NCBI RefSeq assembly: GCF_003672135.1
Contig: NC_039517.1
Location: 558,001 to 622,000 of the forward strand
DNA: 64,000 nt
Direction of reading: 5' to 3'
Source of the DNA: Ooceraea biroi
Taxonomy: Eukaryota > Arthropoda > Insecta > Hymenoptera > Formicidae
The notes beneath the pieces were generated by a model. The model ran no database searches. It was given only the letters and a program-made list of their open reading frames with translations, and was not told the origin of the DNA. The translations under genes and the position numbers were made by a program. Of this stretch, positions 1 to 10,106 are shown one piece after another. Position 1 is the stretch's first letter. Every line of letters begins with the position of its first letter.

Positions 1-54
1 AAAGGAATTTTGCTGAACGAAACAGAGGACACTTTTCTTCGTCACACCACGAAC

Positions 55-2536
55 CTGTATCAGAGTCTTCACCAGCTCGCTACCTCTCAAGGCTTTCGCG
101 ACCGCAGCGTGCAGAGGCGTGCGTCCGTCGTCATCCTCCACGTTTACTCTCGCGCCAGCGCTTATTAGTACGTCTAACGTCTCCACGGACTGGGCGAGTG
201 CCGCCAGGTGCATCGCCGTCTGACCGCGTGAGTTCTTCGCGTCCCAGGCTGCGCCTGCATTTAGCAACAATTTCGTACACTCTGCGCTGCCTTCCTCGGC
301 GGCTAAGTGTAAAGGCGTCGATCTCGCGGTACCCAATTGCACCCTCACGTCCGCCCCGTAGCTTAATAGCAATTTGGTGCAACGCACGTTGCCCAAACTA
401 GCTGCCACGTGCAATGGAGTCTCCGTATAAACCTATTGACGAATTGCGTTAATTTGCGGAAGAAATGTCAGCGTAGATTCTGAACAGATGCGTTACTCTG
501 ATGGAAAAGTGATCTTCTGTAACTTCGATATTATACGTTAATCTCGACGTTAATATTATTCTTTATCTCTTATATCTTTATATATTTTTATTTATATTTT
601 ATTTATATTTTTATATATTTATATATATATATATATATGTTTTAAATTTCAAATAATTCTTTATACAGGGTGAGGCACCTAAAACAGGCCACCTGAATAT
701 CTCGGCTGTTATTGGTGATAGAACAAAATGTGTCAGACCAAACTTGCATGGTTTCGAGGGACACATAATTTGTTCTAAATAGTTTTTTATTAGGTGGACG
801 CGTAAAGGTCATATGAAGGTCAACTTCGTTTTTTTAAATGGTATGATATGTTTTTTTACGTACCATCTAGTAGAGCGTTTGAAGATGCGCACATTGATTG
901 AAGTTCTCGAGTTTAAAATTTTTTTCTTCTCAGAGGAGTTCTGAGTTGATATCATTATTTTTTATATTGCCTAGAGTTCTCTGCTATTGAAAATACCGTA
1001 AACTCAGAAATGAAAAAGTTCTAACACTTAGAAATTTTAGCCTTCAGTGATCTTGAATTATTTTGACCCGTAGATCAATGTGCGCATCTTCAAACGCTCT
1101 ACTAGATGGTACGTAAAAAAACATATCATACCATTTAAAAAAACGAAGTTGACCTTCATATGACCTCTACGCGTCCACCTAATAAAAAACTATTTAGAAC
1201 AAATTATGTGTCCCTCGAAACCATGCAAGTTTGGTCTGACACATTTTGTTCTATCACCAATAACAGCCGAGATATTCAAGTGGCCTGTTTTAGGTGCCTC
1301 ACCCTGTATAGTGTTTTTTTCCTTTTTACATTTTATCTCGTTTTTTTTCTTGGAAAATTCAAATTTAGACAAAGAAAGGCATCACTTTTCCATAAAGTTC
1401 GTGCTTAAATTAGCCGTGTAAAGGAGCACCTGTGGATTATTGGGACAAGCACCTGCTTGCAGTAGAGCTTCGACACAATCCCCGGCGTTGTTCAGCACGG
1501 CATAGTGCAGCGGACTTCTTCCGGATAATCCGGCATCCACGTTCGCGCCCGACTTAATCAGACACTTGACGGTAGTGACGCAACCTGCCGCCGCGGCACA
1601 GTGCAACGGCGTGCATTTCTTCCCGAGGTCCCACTCATTCGGATTAGCCCCGTGTTTCAGTAGTTCTTCCACGATCTTCACGGATGCGGCGCAAGCGGCC
1701 ATGTGCAATGGCATTCTGCGGATAGTGAGATGAACTTAAATTAGAAATTTTAATTTGACAAAAGAGATTTCGCGGTGCACGTGCCTTCCATCGTTGTCTT
1801 TCGAAGATACCGGTGCGCCTTTCTCCAACAGAGCCTTCGCAATCTCCGCGTGACCCAACCAACAGGAAATCATCAAACATGTGTCCGGCCATCCCGCAAG
1901 TAGCTGACCGGGAGTCGCAGCGGCCGCCGCTCCGTTTTCGCTGGCCAGCAGGGCCTTCCGCATGAATCTGCACACACAGAGATCATTCCACTTCATGCAG
2001 GCGTCACCATTCAATCGTCACCGTCGTCATCGTTGTACCCGTTCGCGAATGTAGGCAGTGAAACTTTGCGCTGCTTGCAGTTCGCGGTTTCGTTGAGTGT
2101 GAGGAACTGGAACTCCTCCAGCGCCCGCTGCAGAGCGTCATCCTGAAGAGTCGGGATCAGCGATAGAGCGGTCTCACCTCCGGGAAGGTTTGACAACGCC
2201 AGCTCGACCTCGTCCTTGCTCCAGGGTTGTTCTTGCATCATCGGCGCCGCTCGTATGTGACACCTGATGGAGTCGGAGGTGTCCTCGGACGAGATACTGC
2301 CGCGGTCAATCTCGTTCATCCAAATGTCCTCGTGTTCTTCCTGCGTCCAGTAACGCGAGCGTCAAGAAGGAGATCATCGGTGACTAGTCGCTCATTGAAT
2401 CTTTCCCCTCGCTTACCTCATTGTTGACCACGATGGACGGCGTTCGGTTGTTGGCGGTCTCCATTCTCGGGACCTCCCGCGTTAACCGGCTGCCTGAGAG
2501 TCTCTCGAAGAACTTCTTCTTGCTGAGAATCGACAT
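55..2536 (-). CDS. Ankyrin-repeat N-terminus of a TRPA-type channel, pyrexia-like (partial)
   Basis: Five exons read on the minus strand: 2536-2417, 2340-2039, 1967-1785, 1715-1430 and 432-55. All phases agree and give about 423 residues, and the gene continues past the left edge. The start is the ATG at 2536, followed by a basic N-terminus. From about residue 158 there are eight ankyrin repeats, seven with TPLH-like cores (MPLHMAA, TPLHCAA, SPLHYAV, TPLHVAA, TPLHLAA, TAMHLAA, TPLHAAV). The repeat style, and the NPQVYTETPLHVAA stretch across the 1430/432 junction, resemble insect pyrexia-type TRPA channels, which are heat-sensitive cation channels of the plasma membrane. The six-transmembrane pore that would prove this lies outside the window, so another long ankyrin protein remains possible. 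The third intron needs a GC donor at 1784-1783. Confidence 0.65.
666..1306. mobile_element. Non-autonomous DNA transposon with 233-bp terminal inverted repeats
   Basis: Left arm 666-898 and right arm 1074-1306 are reverse complements with only a few mismatches. They are separated by a 175-bp spacer with no ORF. The ends read CAGGGTG...CACCCTG and are flanked on both sides by TATA, which could be a 4-bp target duplication or a TA duplication in AT-rich sequence. There is no transposase, so this is a MITE or foldback-type element. It lies in the last visible intron of the ankyrin/TRPA gene (433-1429). The superfamily cannot be assigned from the ends alone. Confidence 0.88.
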
Positions 2537-3689
2537 GATTTGCGGGCTGCGCCCTCGCGGAGATCGTCCGGCCCGAGCGAACTGGAACTACGGATGGTGT
2601 AATCGCATGACAATACGTACGGAGAGCAACTGCTTCTCCAAATCAGCTCGACGGCATCCTCCAAGTGGCCACGTTCCTCGATAACACACTGCGAGTCTTG
2701 CGCGCACGGTAAACTTATACTTCGTCGAATCGCTAGCTGCTTGACCAAACAATCACTCAACTGGCCAGAAGGAGATGATGATCGGATGACCGAAAAATGG
2801 TAAACATCGCAACTGGGCCGGCCTGACGATGGATGATCAGTTCTCTCGTCAGTTCTCTCGCGGAATTAATGACTTCCTGACGTGCGCACATCGGCCGCTC
2901 TTGTTCGCTAATACCGAACACTTAGACGACTATTCTGGTTCCTCGTGTAACTCGGGATACCCGCGAGTGTTTATAAAACAGCGTTATATATTTAGCTTCC
3001 ATTAATCTCCTCCTCGTGGGTTCTCCCTCAGTTACTGCGAACGTTACGGCGTCTTCGTTCAGCGGGAAGGGGGAAATGAAGAAAATCCCCGACCGCAAAT
3101 TCTCTTCTTGCGGAACTTCCTGTTCCTTCCTTGTTCCGGCGATGTTCGACGGTGTCGTCTTATCATCACCAGACGCTGCTGCGTCAACCGACGACTTCGT
3201 CATTTCACGGGGCAGTCACACTCGCGGTGTGTTTTTCCCCTTGCGGCGCGACAATGCGATTTTTAAGTAATTGGAAAGTTGGAGGAGGAAAAAGAGAGCA
3301 ATAAGCTATTTTCTTATAACAATTACAGTCTTTTGAAGTAATTGTCATAATTTTCTAACACGTTCAGCTGCTACGACATCACCTCGGAATGTAACTGTAA
3401 TTCAGTTGCTGATGATGAGCGTACGTGCGAACGATGCTGCGACGAAAACCGAGCGCGAAACGTTAACTATTCGGTGCAGACAATCCCCGGCATTTCCGCT
3501 GAAATCTGGAGCTGAACGGAGGCTGCTATTTCCGTACGTGCCGTAAATCTTTCGTACACTCATCTCTTACCATGTGCGCTATCCGCGTTATCTTCCTATT
3601 CATCTAATCATCTCCGCCGTGATGCTCCCTGAACGCGCTTATAATTTTATTAAAACGCAATAATATAAAGCGAATAAAATGTGTTTCAG
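2537..3689. other. Region between the TRPA-like gene and the first visible COQ6 exon
   Basis: No supported exon. The short ORFs on both strands have no recognisable protein similarity and no consistent splice partners. The stretch should hold the promoter and 5' UTR of the minus-strand ankyrin gene. Upstream COQ6 coding sequence (FAD-binding GxGxxG) was looked for on both strands and not found here. Confidence 0.5.
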
Positions 3690-5524
3690 GTGGGCGCCGA
3701 TGGAGTCAATTCGCTGGTGCGAAAGGCGATGGGTGTGCAATACTTGAACTGGCAGTATGATCAACTGGGTATCGTCGCGACCCTGAAACTATCCGAGGTA
3801 ATGTCTTCCTAGTGAAAATTGCACGATGTGAACAGCAGAGTACTTGTAATATTGAAGAATATTTTTAAATACTTTTAATTTACTCTCTACTTAAATTAAT
3901 ACTTAAAAATTTGTATTCAAGTATTCTCTATTTAGGATACAACGTTAATTGATTTCAGCCTACGGAGAACATCGTCGCTTGGCAGAGGTTCCTTCCAACT
4001 GGGCCCATCGCGTTGCTTCCGGTACTTGATTCTTTTTATCCTAGAATTCTTGTTAGTTTTTACTCGTCTCTCCTCGAACGCGGATGTAAAACTCTCGCAA
4101 ACTTTTGATAAATTGGAGCAAACGTTTCACAAAAATGTTTGATTCGATTTTTATCATTAATTCATTAATGATCAATATCCCATTTTGGAAAATAAAATTA
4201 AATAAAATTATATAAATAATACATAAGATTAAAAATCTAATTTCCAAGACAGTTACGATAGTAGACTCGTCTTATTTTATTTATATGAAAAATTAGAAAA
4301 ATAAAAAAAGTTAGATTTTTCGTTTTTAATAAATATCTACATAATGTATAATTCTCTGGCTTACTCTAACGGATTAAATAATTCAATCGATCAAACAATT
4401 AAGGGGAGAAAGAAGATGTAAGATGTACGAAGACCCAGCATGTGTACCGCAATAAATGATCATAAAAATCCGACGGCCAGTTGACAGATTCTCTAAGTTC
4501 GCTGGTGTGGTCCGTAACGAGCGAGAAAGCAAAAGAGCTGCTGAAAGTGTCGGAGGAGGAGTTCGTTGACAGGATAAATGAGGCGCTGTGGCGGGTCTAC
4601 CCGAAGAACGGTGTCGTCGAGAGTGGGATGCACGCGCTCCGCCAGCTACTTGAAGGACTCTCTTTACAAACCGGCGTGTCCAGGCAGCTGCAGCCTTCCG
4701 TAGCGGCGATCGTCGAAGGATCCCGCGCGGCGTTTCCTCTAGGTTTCGGCCACGCCGTATCGTACACCCAACCGGGCACGGTGCTGGTCGGGTAAGGAAA
4801 TCTCCAGTCTTGAAAATTATGAAAACGCGAAAATAAAAAGTCAATTGGCGAGTCAGCCCAAATTTTTGCAACAAAAATTTGCTGTTTAATTCGAAGGGAC
4901 GCGGCGCACCGGGTCCATCCCTTGGCTGGCCAGGGTGTGAATCTCGGTTTCGGCGATGTGACGGCGCTGACGCAGCTCCTCGCCGAGGCCGTCGTGAACG
5001 GCAGCCAACTCAACAGCACGATACACTTGCGGAGATACGAGACGCTCAGGCAACGACACAACGTACCGACGATGCTCGTCATCGACGCGCTCCATCGGCT
5101 GTACAAGACCACCGCGGCTCCCGTCGTCTTAGCCAGAAGCCTAGGCATGCAGCTGACGAACGCTATCCCGCAAGTCAAGGTAACGCGAATGGGAACGTTA
5201 TGATGAAAATGTATTTCGGATTATAAATTGGTTCGATTTTTTCAAGCGAGATTAAAGGCGGAAATCTGTGTAAGGGCATTGTCAATATATTTTCTTGTAA
5301 TTTTTTCTTTGATTATCTTTTAGGCAACTTGCTAATTTCGTCCTTCCAGGATTTCCTGGATTGATTTTCCGGACAAAGAATTGCAAAAATTGAGCAAATT
5401 TATGTTCTGAATATTTTTCAAGGCAAGAGAGCGTTGTTTCTTGTATCAATATTTATTGCTGTTTTTACTTTGCTTTTAGAAATTGTTGATGGAACAAGCA
5501 GCAGGAGAGACAGTCTGTAAATGA
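3690..5524 (+). CDS. COQ6: Ubiquinone biosynthesis monooxygenase COQ6, 3' part
   Basis: Flavin-dependent hydroxylase of the mitochondrial coenzyme Q pathway (ring C5 hydroxylation). Exons 3690-3797, 3959-4021, 4481-4791, 4897-5179 and 5480-5524 join in phase to 269 residues and a TGA stop. Diagnostic motifs are VGADGVNSLVRKAMG at the start, the block LTDSLSSLVWSV, and the second FAD motif HPLAGQGVNLGFGD. The C-terminus (KLLMEQAAG) fits the family. Family members are about 450-480 residues, so roughly the first 180 residues, including the N-terminal dinucleotide-binding motif and the targeting sequence, are missing. The first exon here begins with a normal acceptor (tttcag), so upstream exons are expected. 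They may lie left of the window, with the antisense ankyrin gene inside an intron, or be lost. AATAAA-type polyadenylation signals follow at about 5562. Confidence 0.9.
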
Positions 5525-6656
5525 TAACTTGGGCAGGCAAGAATATAAATTAAATACTTTAGAATAAAGATACATTAATTTTGTAATTTATTTTTTTTTT
5601 TACTGAATATGTATTATACATTGTTATCGTAAATTGTAGTATTATCACAAATTGTGTTATTAACATTTAATAAATAATATATAATATGTATAAAATATAT
5701 ATAAGAATAAAAATATATATAATATATATAAGATATATAAAAATCTTTGAAGCTGATGTTAACAGATTTTTGCATTTTACCTAAACTAACTTATATTATT
5801 TTACTCATATTATTTATTATCAGAAAAAATATAAAGAAAAAAAATATAAGCCTAATAATAAGTCTCTGTAACATAGTTCGAAAGTTCCTTTAGAGATGGC
5901 AAAGTTATGCGTTTTTTCTGCGGACTTTTTGTAATTTGGCAGCATGCAATGGGCCACATAACCTGCCTTGTGGCATTTGTATATACTTATATCACAAACA
6001 TATACATGCCTATGATTTATATATAAAAAAAACGTTCCTTTTTATAGGTTATCCACGTTTTCACCGATGCCGTTTATAACCACGTGGTCGATCCAAGACC
6101 GCAAAAGCCGAGATGCGGTAACTGAGGAATGCATAAAATTAACACAGAACCCCGAATCGCTAATGAGACTCGTCCGAGTGATACGTAAGAGGTTAGGCGA
6201 TCGTTCATAGGAGGTTAGTTTGCCAAGAGCGATGCCACGGTGACGTTTCCATATCGCGCGAGATTACGCAAAGTTTAATTTAACGCTTTTAGTCAAGGTT
6301 AGTACCCGAGTAGAACAATTACATGTCATTGTTAATGTTATTCATATTTATGCATTAGTCATATACATATAGACATATGCATGGTAGGTTGACCGGAAAG
6401 TTTGTGCCAATTTTTTTAGGAAAATTAAAAATTAATTCACAGTTTTACGTTTAAATTTTATTTATAATTTTATTAATTATATATATTTTATAATTAATAT
6501 TTATAAATATATTAATAGTATATATTTATATTTTTAATATCTTAAACAAGAAGGTACATCGTAGCTTGTATTTCTTCGACCAAAACCCAGATCAGTTCAT
6601 ATACTTGAAACTTGAACTTGAAAATTTCCGTTGCAGCTATATCTACCGCAACGACA
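5525..6656 (+). other. COQ6 3' flank and ADCK1 5' leader region
   Basis: 5560-5760 is AT-rich low-complexity sequence with polyadenylation signals. About 6040-6297 is more GC-balanced and may be the ADCK1 promoter and non-coding first exon. A good donor (AAG/gttagt at 6298) pairs with the acceptor ending at 6636 just upstream of the ADCK1 ATG, which would make a 339-bp leader intron. The leader exon is inference. Confidence 0.4.
6384..6605 (+). mobile_element. Decayed mariner remnant
   Basis: At 6384 the sequence gtaggttgaccggaaagttt followed by tgtgccaatt matches the typical inverted-repeat end of mellifera/irritans-type mariner elements. Near 6575-6600 a short plus-frame string FFDQNPDQF resembles the C-terminal end of mariner transposases. 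The middle is AT-rich and no second inverted repeat is seen. This looks like an internally deleted, right-truncated copy, sitting in the presumed ADCK1 leader intron. Confidence 0.5.
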
Positions 6657-8228
6657 ATGTTCACGTCAAGAAGGAGGCTGCTGAAAGCCGCTGTGGTCGG
6701 GACAATCGGGCTGGGCACTCTGGCATCTCTCCGAGCGAACGAGTACGACGTCGGAGCGATCGGAATCGTACGACTGAGTCGAGCCGCGCTCACGGTGCTC
6801 GAGATAGGTCGCCACTACAAGAGGGAACTGTACAACAGCAAGCTGGACAAGACGTCAGCCGAGTACCTGCGACTGAAGTCTGACGTTCATAAATTCGGGG
6901 CGCAAAAGCTGCTGGGGCTGTGCTGCGCCAACAAAGGCGTCTACATCAAGGTGGGCCAGCACATAGGCGCGTTGGACTACCTGCTGCCGCAGGAGTACGT
7001 ACAGACCCTGCGAGTGTTGCACAGTTCAGCGCCCCAGTCCTCGTTCAAGGACATCCTCACGGTGATCAGAGAGGACTTCAAGCGGGACCCGTACGAGATA
7101 TTTCAGAGCATCGACCCAGAGCCGCTGGGCACCGCCAGCCTCGCGCAGGTGCACCGTGCCGTGCTGAAGAACGGCGACCTGGTGGCGGTGAAGGTGCAGC
7201 ACCGCGCGGTCAAGAGCAACTCGTACATCGACATCCGGACGATGTCGACCCTGGTGAAGATTACGTCGTACGTGTTCCCGGACTTCAAGTTCGACTGGCT
7301 GGTCGACGAGACGAAGCGCAACATCCCGCAGGAGCTGGACTTCGCCCACGAGGGGAGGAACGCGGAGAAGGTGCAGCGGCTGTTCGGCGACTATCGGTGG
7401 CTGCGGGTGCCGCGGATACACTGGGACGCGACGTCCCCGCGCGTCCTTACGATGGAGTTCCTGGACGGCGGCCACGTGAACGACCTCGAGTACATGCGCG
7501 CCCACCAGCTGAATCCGTACGAGGTCACCAGCAAGCTCGGCCGCCTCTACAGCCACATGATCTTCATCGAGGGCTTCGTGCACTCGGATCCGCATCCGGG
7601 CAACATCCTCGTGCGCAACTGCGGCTCTCAGGCGGAGATCATACTACTGGATCACGGCCTGTACGCCGACCTGTCCGACCAATTCCGCTGGGAGTACTCG
7701 AAGCTCTGGCTGGCGATCCTGGACGGCGATCGCACCGCCATGAAGGAGCACTGCGCGCGCCTAGGCGTCGCTGATCAGTACGGCCTGCTGTCGTGCATGG
7801 TCTCGGGTCGCTCGTGGGACACGATCGTGTCGGGAGTGCGCAGGAAGCGCTACGACGACCGCGAGAAGGAGCTGTTCCAGCAGCACATCCCGAACCTCCT
7901 GCCGCAAATCAGCGGCGTGCTGGACCGCGTCAACCGACAGATGCTGCTGATCCTCAAGACGAATGACCTGATGCGCGGCATCGAGCACGCGCTGCGCACC
8001 CACTCCAGAATGTCGGCGATGATGGAGATGTCCAGGTGCTGCGTGCGCTCCGTCTACGGCGAGAAGTTGCGGCAGTGTGCGACCGTCTGGGACCGATTCC
8101 GGACATCGTCGGCGGAGCGCTGGGCGCTGCTCAAACTGTCGTTGTATTACGTGTACCTGGGCCTGGTAAACTTTGACCTGAATAACTCCGTCGACTCTCT
8201 ATGGACGAAAGACTTTTATCCGTTTTAA
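6657..8228 (+). CDS. ADCK1: ADCK1-type aarF/UbiB atypical kinase
   Basis: Single coding exon of 523 residues, the usual length of ADCK1 proteins. These are mitochondrial UbiB-family atypical kinases linked to mitochondrial form and lipid or coenzyme Q homeostasis. The ATG at 6657 lies 21 bases after a clear acceptor (ccgttgcag, ending 6636). An in-frame ATG at 6612 lies before that acceptor and is probably intronic. The N-terminus is basic, then hydrophobic (VVGTIGLGTLASL), as expected for mitochondrial entry. UbiB signatures are the KxGQ motif at K98-Q101, GTASLAQVHRA, the VAVKVQH lysine strand, the catalytic-loop DPHPGN at about D311, and DHG at D332 in place of DFG. It lies 1.1 kb downstream of COQ6 on the same strand. 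It converges with mRpL11. Confidence 0.96.
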   Translation: MFTSRRRLLKAAVVGTIGLGTLASLRANEYDVGAIGIVRLSRAALTVLEIGRHYKRELYNSKLDKTSAEYLRLKSDVHKFGAQKLLGLCCANKGVYIKVGQHIGALDYLLPQEYVQTLRVLHSSAPQSSFKDILTVIREDFKRDPYEIFQSIDPEPLGTASLAQVHRAVLKNGDLVAVKVQHRAVKSNSYIDIRTMSTLVKITSYVFPDFKFDWLVDETKRNIPQELDFAHEGRNAEKVQRLFGDYRWLRVPRIHWDATSPRVLTMEFLDGGHVNDLEYMRAHQLNPYEVTSKLGRLYSHMIFIEGFVHSDPHPGNILVRNCGSQAEIILLDHGLYADLSDQFRWEYSKLWLAILDGDRTAMKEHCARLGVADQYGLLSCMVSGRSWDTIVSGVRRKRYDDREKELFQQHIPNLLPQISGVLDRVNRQMLLILKTNDLMRGIEHALRTHSRMSAMMEMSRCCVRSVYGEKLRQCATVWDRFRTSSAERWALLKLSLYYVYLGLVNFDLNNSVDSLWTKDFYPF

Positions 8229-8934
8229 TGAAATTTCTTGCCTAGATCAAATGCAATTCTGTCGGATGTCTAATCGTCTTTCTCCATTGTCTTCGCTTAG
8301 AAGATTCATGATCGAAAATACGACTTTGCTCAAAAGATCCTTACGAAATATGAATCTTCCATTTGCTCCATCGATGTAAATAAATATGACGAGGTTTAAT
8401 ATATTGTACATAGCAACTTGTAAGATATGTACAGCGCCTGCTTCCTCGATTTTATAGGGACTTTCAGATCCACCTTGTTGAAGTTACAGACTTTGTACAT
8501 GAGAGAGGTGTTATTTTATACAAATTAAATTTTTTATTTAATGAACTCGTATTCGTCGTTCGAAAATATGAAACAGCATTGACTAATTATTTTCTGATTA
8601 ATCTATAATATTCGAGATGCGTTCTCTTTAACGGTCTGTCCAGCTAATTTCAAACAGTAATTTTGTTTCTTATAATATATATTATGCAAATGATATATTT
8701 TATTTTCACTCAATATTTCCATAAGTAAAATAATTTATACTTATTTATATACATTTTTATATATAGGACCTATCTCTATAAAAATAAAATTAAAAAATTC
8801 ATATATAACGTGACAGTTAAAATAACAAGTTCTCAATCAAGCATACAACAAATTTATTGTTAACGTGCAGTATTATGTATATTATATATATGTACAATGC
8901 TCGCAGGACAAGAGTCGTTACTATTCAATTCAAA
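8229..8934. other. Convergent intergenic region ADCK1 / mRpL11
   Basis: AT-rich 3' flanks of two convergent genes. An AATAAA signal for ADCK1 lies near 8376, and the complement (TTTATT, about 8853) serves mRpL11. No gene or repeat family was recognised. Confidence 0.55.
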
Positions 8935-9782
8935 TTAATTCGTTCTCAGTAATTTGCTTTCCTTGGCTGCTTGGAGTTCTTCCAGATACACTTTAACATT
9001 CGCTTCCCTCTCCTTTAGGAACTGCCTGTATTCTTCGGGATCTAGTTCGCGCACAATCTCGATGCCGCACGTCCGGGCAATGCCGACCATCATCTTAGTC
9101 ATGTCCTCCAGACTCAGTAATGCATTCGGTGGATCCTCCGACTTGATCTTTGCGATTTCGTACAGGTGTTTCAGAGTTATCTTACCAGCGATTTCGCCTG
9201 GAATTTTAAAGGAACTTTCATTCACTTCGACAAAAAGGTCACTCACACCATTATTAATAATATTAATTTATAAATAAGAAATATTTATCCTTTGATACTC
9301 GATATCAAGATATTATTCGAAGCGTCGAGAAACCAAAACATATGCATACCCGTCTTCATTTTTCCCTTTTGTATTCCAGCCGCTTGTTTCAAATAATACG
9401 TCGCTGGTGGCTTGTGGATCACTAGATCGTACGACCTGTCCGAGTGCACTTTTATGCGACACGGCAGCGGGATGCCCTCCTTCATGTCGGCTGTCCTTTT
9501 ATTGAAATCCTTACAGAAATTCTGGATATTAATATTCCTCTGAAATCAGATTAATATCATAATCATTTAGTTGAGAATCGTGGCACGTGTAATCAACATA
9601 AACATGAACAAATAGCGTTGATCAACAAGCAAGCGAGATACCCTAACCTGTCCGAGCTGAGAGCCGAGCGGTGGTGCAGCCGAGGCCATACCCGCGGGAA
9701 TATTCACTCTTAATTTCGACGAATGATCGACTTTCGCGGTCACTTTCTTCGCCATTTTCAATCTGCCCATTGTCTTTGACAT
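8935..9782 (-). CDS. mRpL11: Mitochondrial large-subunit ribosomal protein L11
   Basis: Three exons, 9782-9648, 9539-9350 and 9197-8935, join in phase to 195 residues, close to the about 190 of animal MRPL11. The protein forms part of the GTPase-associated centre of the mitochondrial ribosome. The N-terminal L11 domain shows the VNIPAGMASAAPPLGSQLGQ block. The middle has NFCKDFN and GIPLPCRI. The C-terminal RNA-binding domain begins GEIAGKITLKHLYEIAKIK. The second donor was placed at 9349 because reading on gives a stop with no family match, and the join KTG/GEIAG restores the domain. The ATG at 9782 is 324 bases from the start of PPIL2 on the other strand. Confidence 0.95.
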
Positions 9783-10106
9783 TTTTACAATTTACTGCTG
9801 TATCCGGATCAAACTGTACAGGTATAGGTTACCTCTCGGCATGCGGACACAGCTCCAGTTTCCACCGAAATCCATCCGATCCTCAGTTGAGGTTACGTCC
9901 CGCAACAGCAGCGACGCGTAGCGACGATAGAGCGAGGTCTCCGAGGTCAGTTCGGCTTCGGAGATTGTGACCATCGTGACTTCTGATTCAGTATTTTAAC
10001 CTCAAAAAAATATTGATTCACCTATACTGGCTATATTCCGTAATTCGTTTAATCGCAGCGTTTGAGTTTTTCTCTCACGGAAAGTGTTTGAAGGAAGGGC
10101 TCCAAG
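9783..10106. promoter_or_regulatory. Probable bidirectional promoter, mRpL11 / PPIL2
   Basis: Only 324 bases separate the two divergent start codons. No coding sequence is supported. No TATA box stands out, which fits a housekeeping-type shared promoter. This is inferred from layout. Confidence 0.5.

Noticed and set aside
2922..3270. Opposing short frames of 84-93 residues
   Set aside because: No start or splice context and no similarity. Considered as a missing COQ6 or channel exon and found not to fit.
6920..7774. Second 284-residue open frame within ADCK1
   Set aside because: Arg/Gly/Ala/Pro-rich shadow of the high-GC ADCK1 exon.
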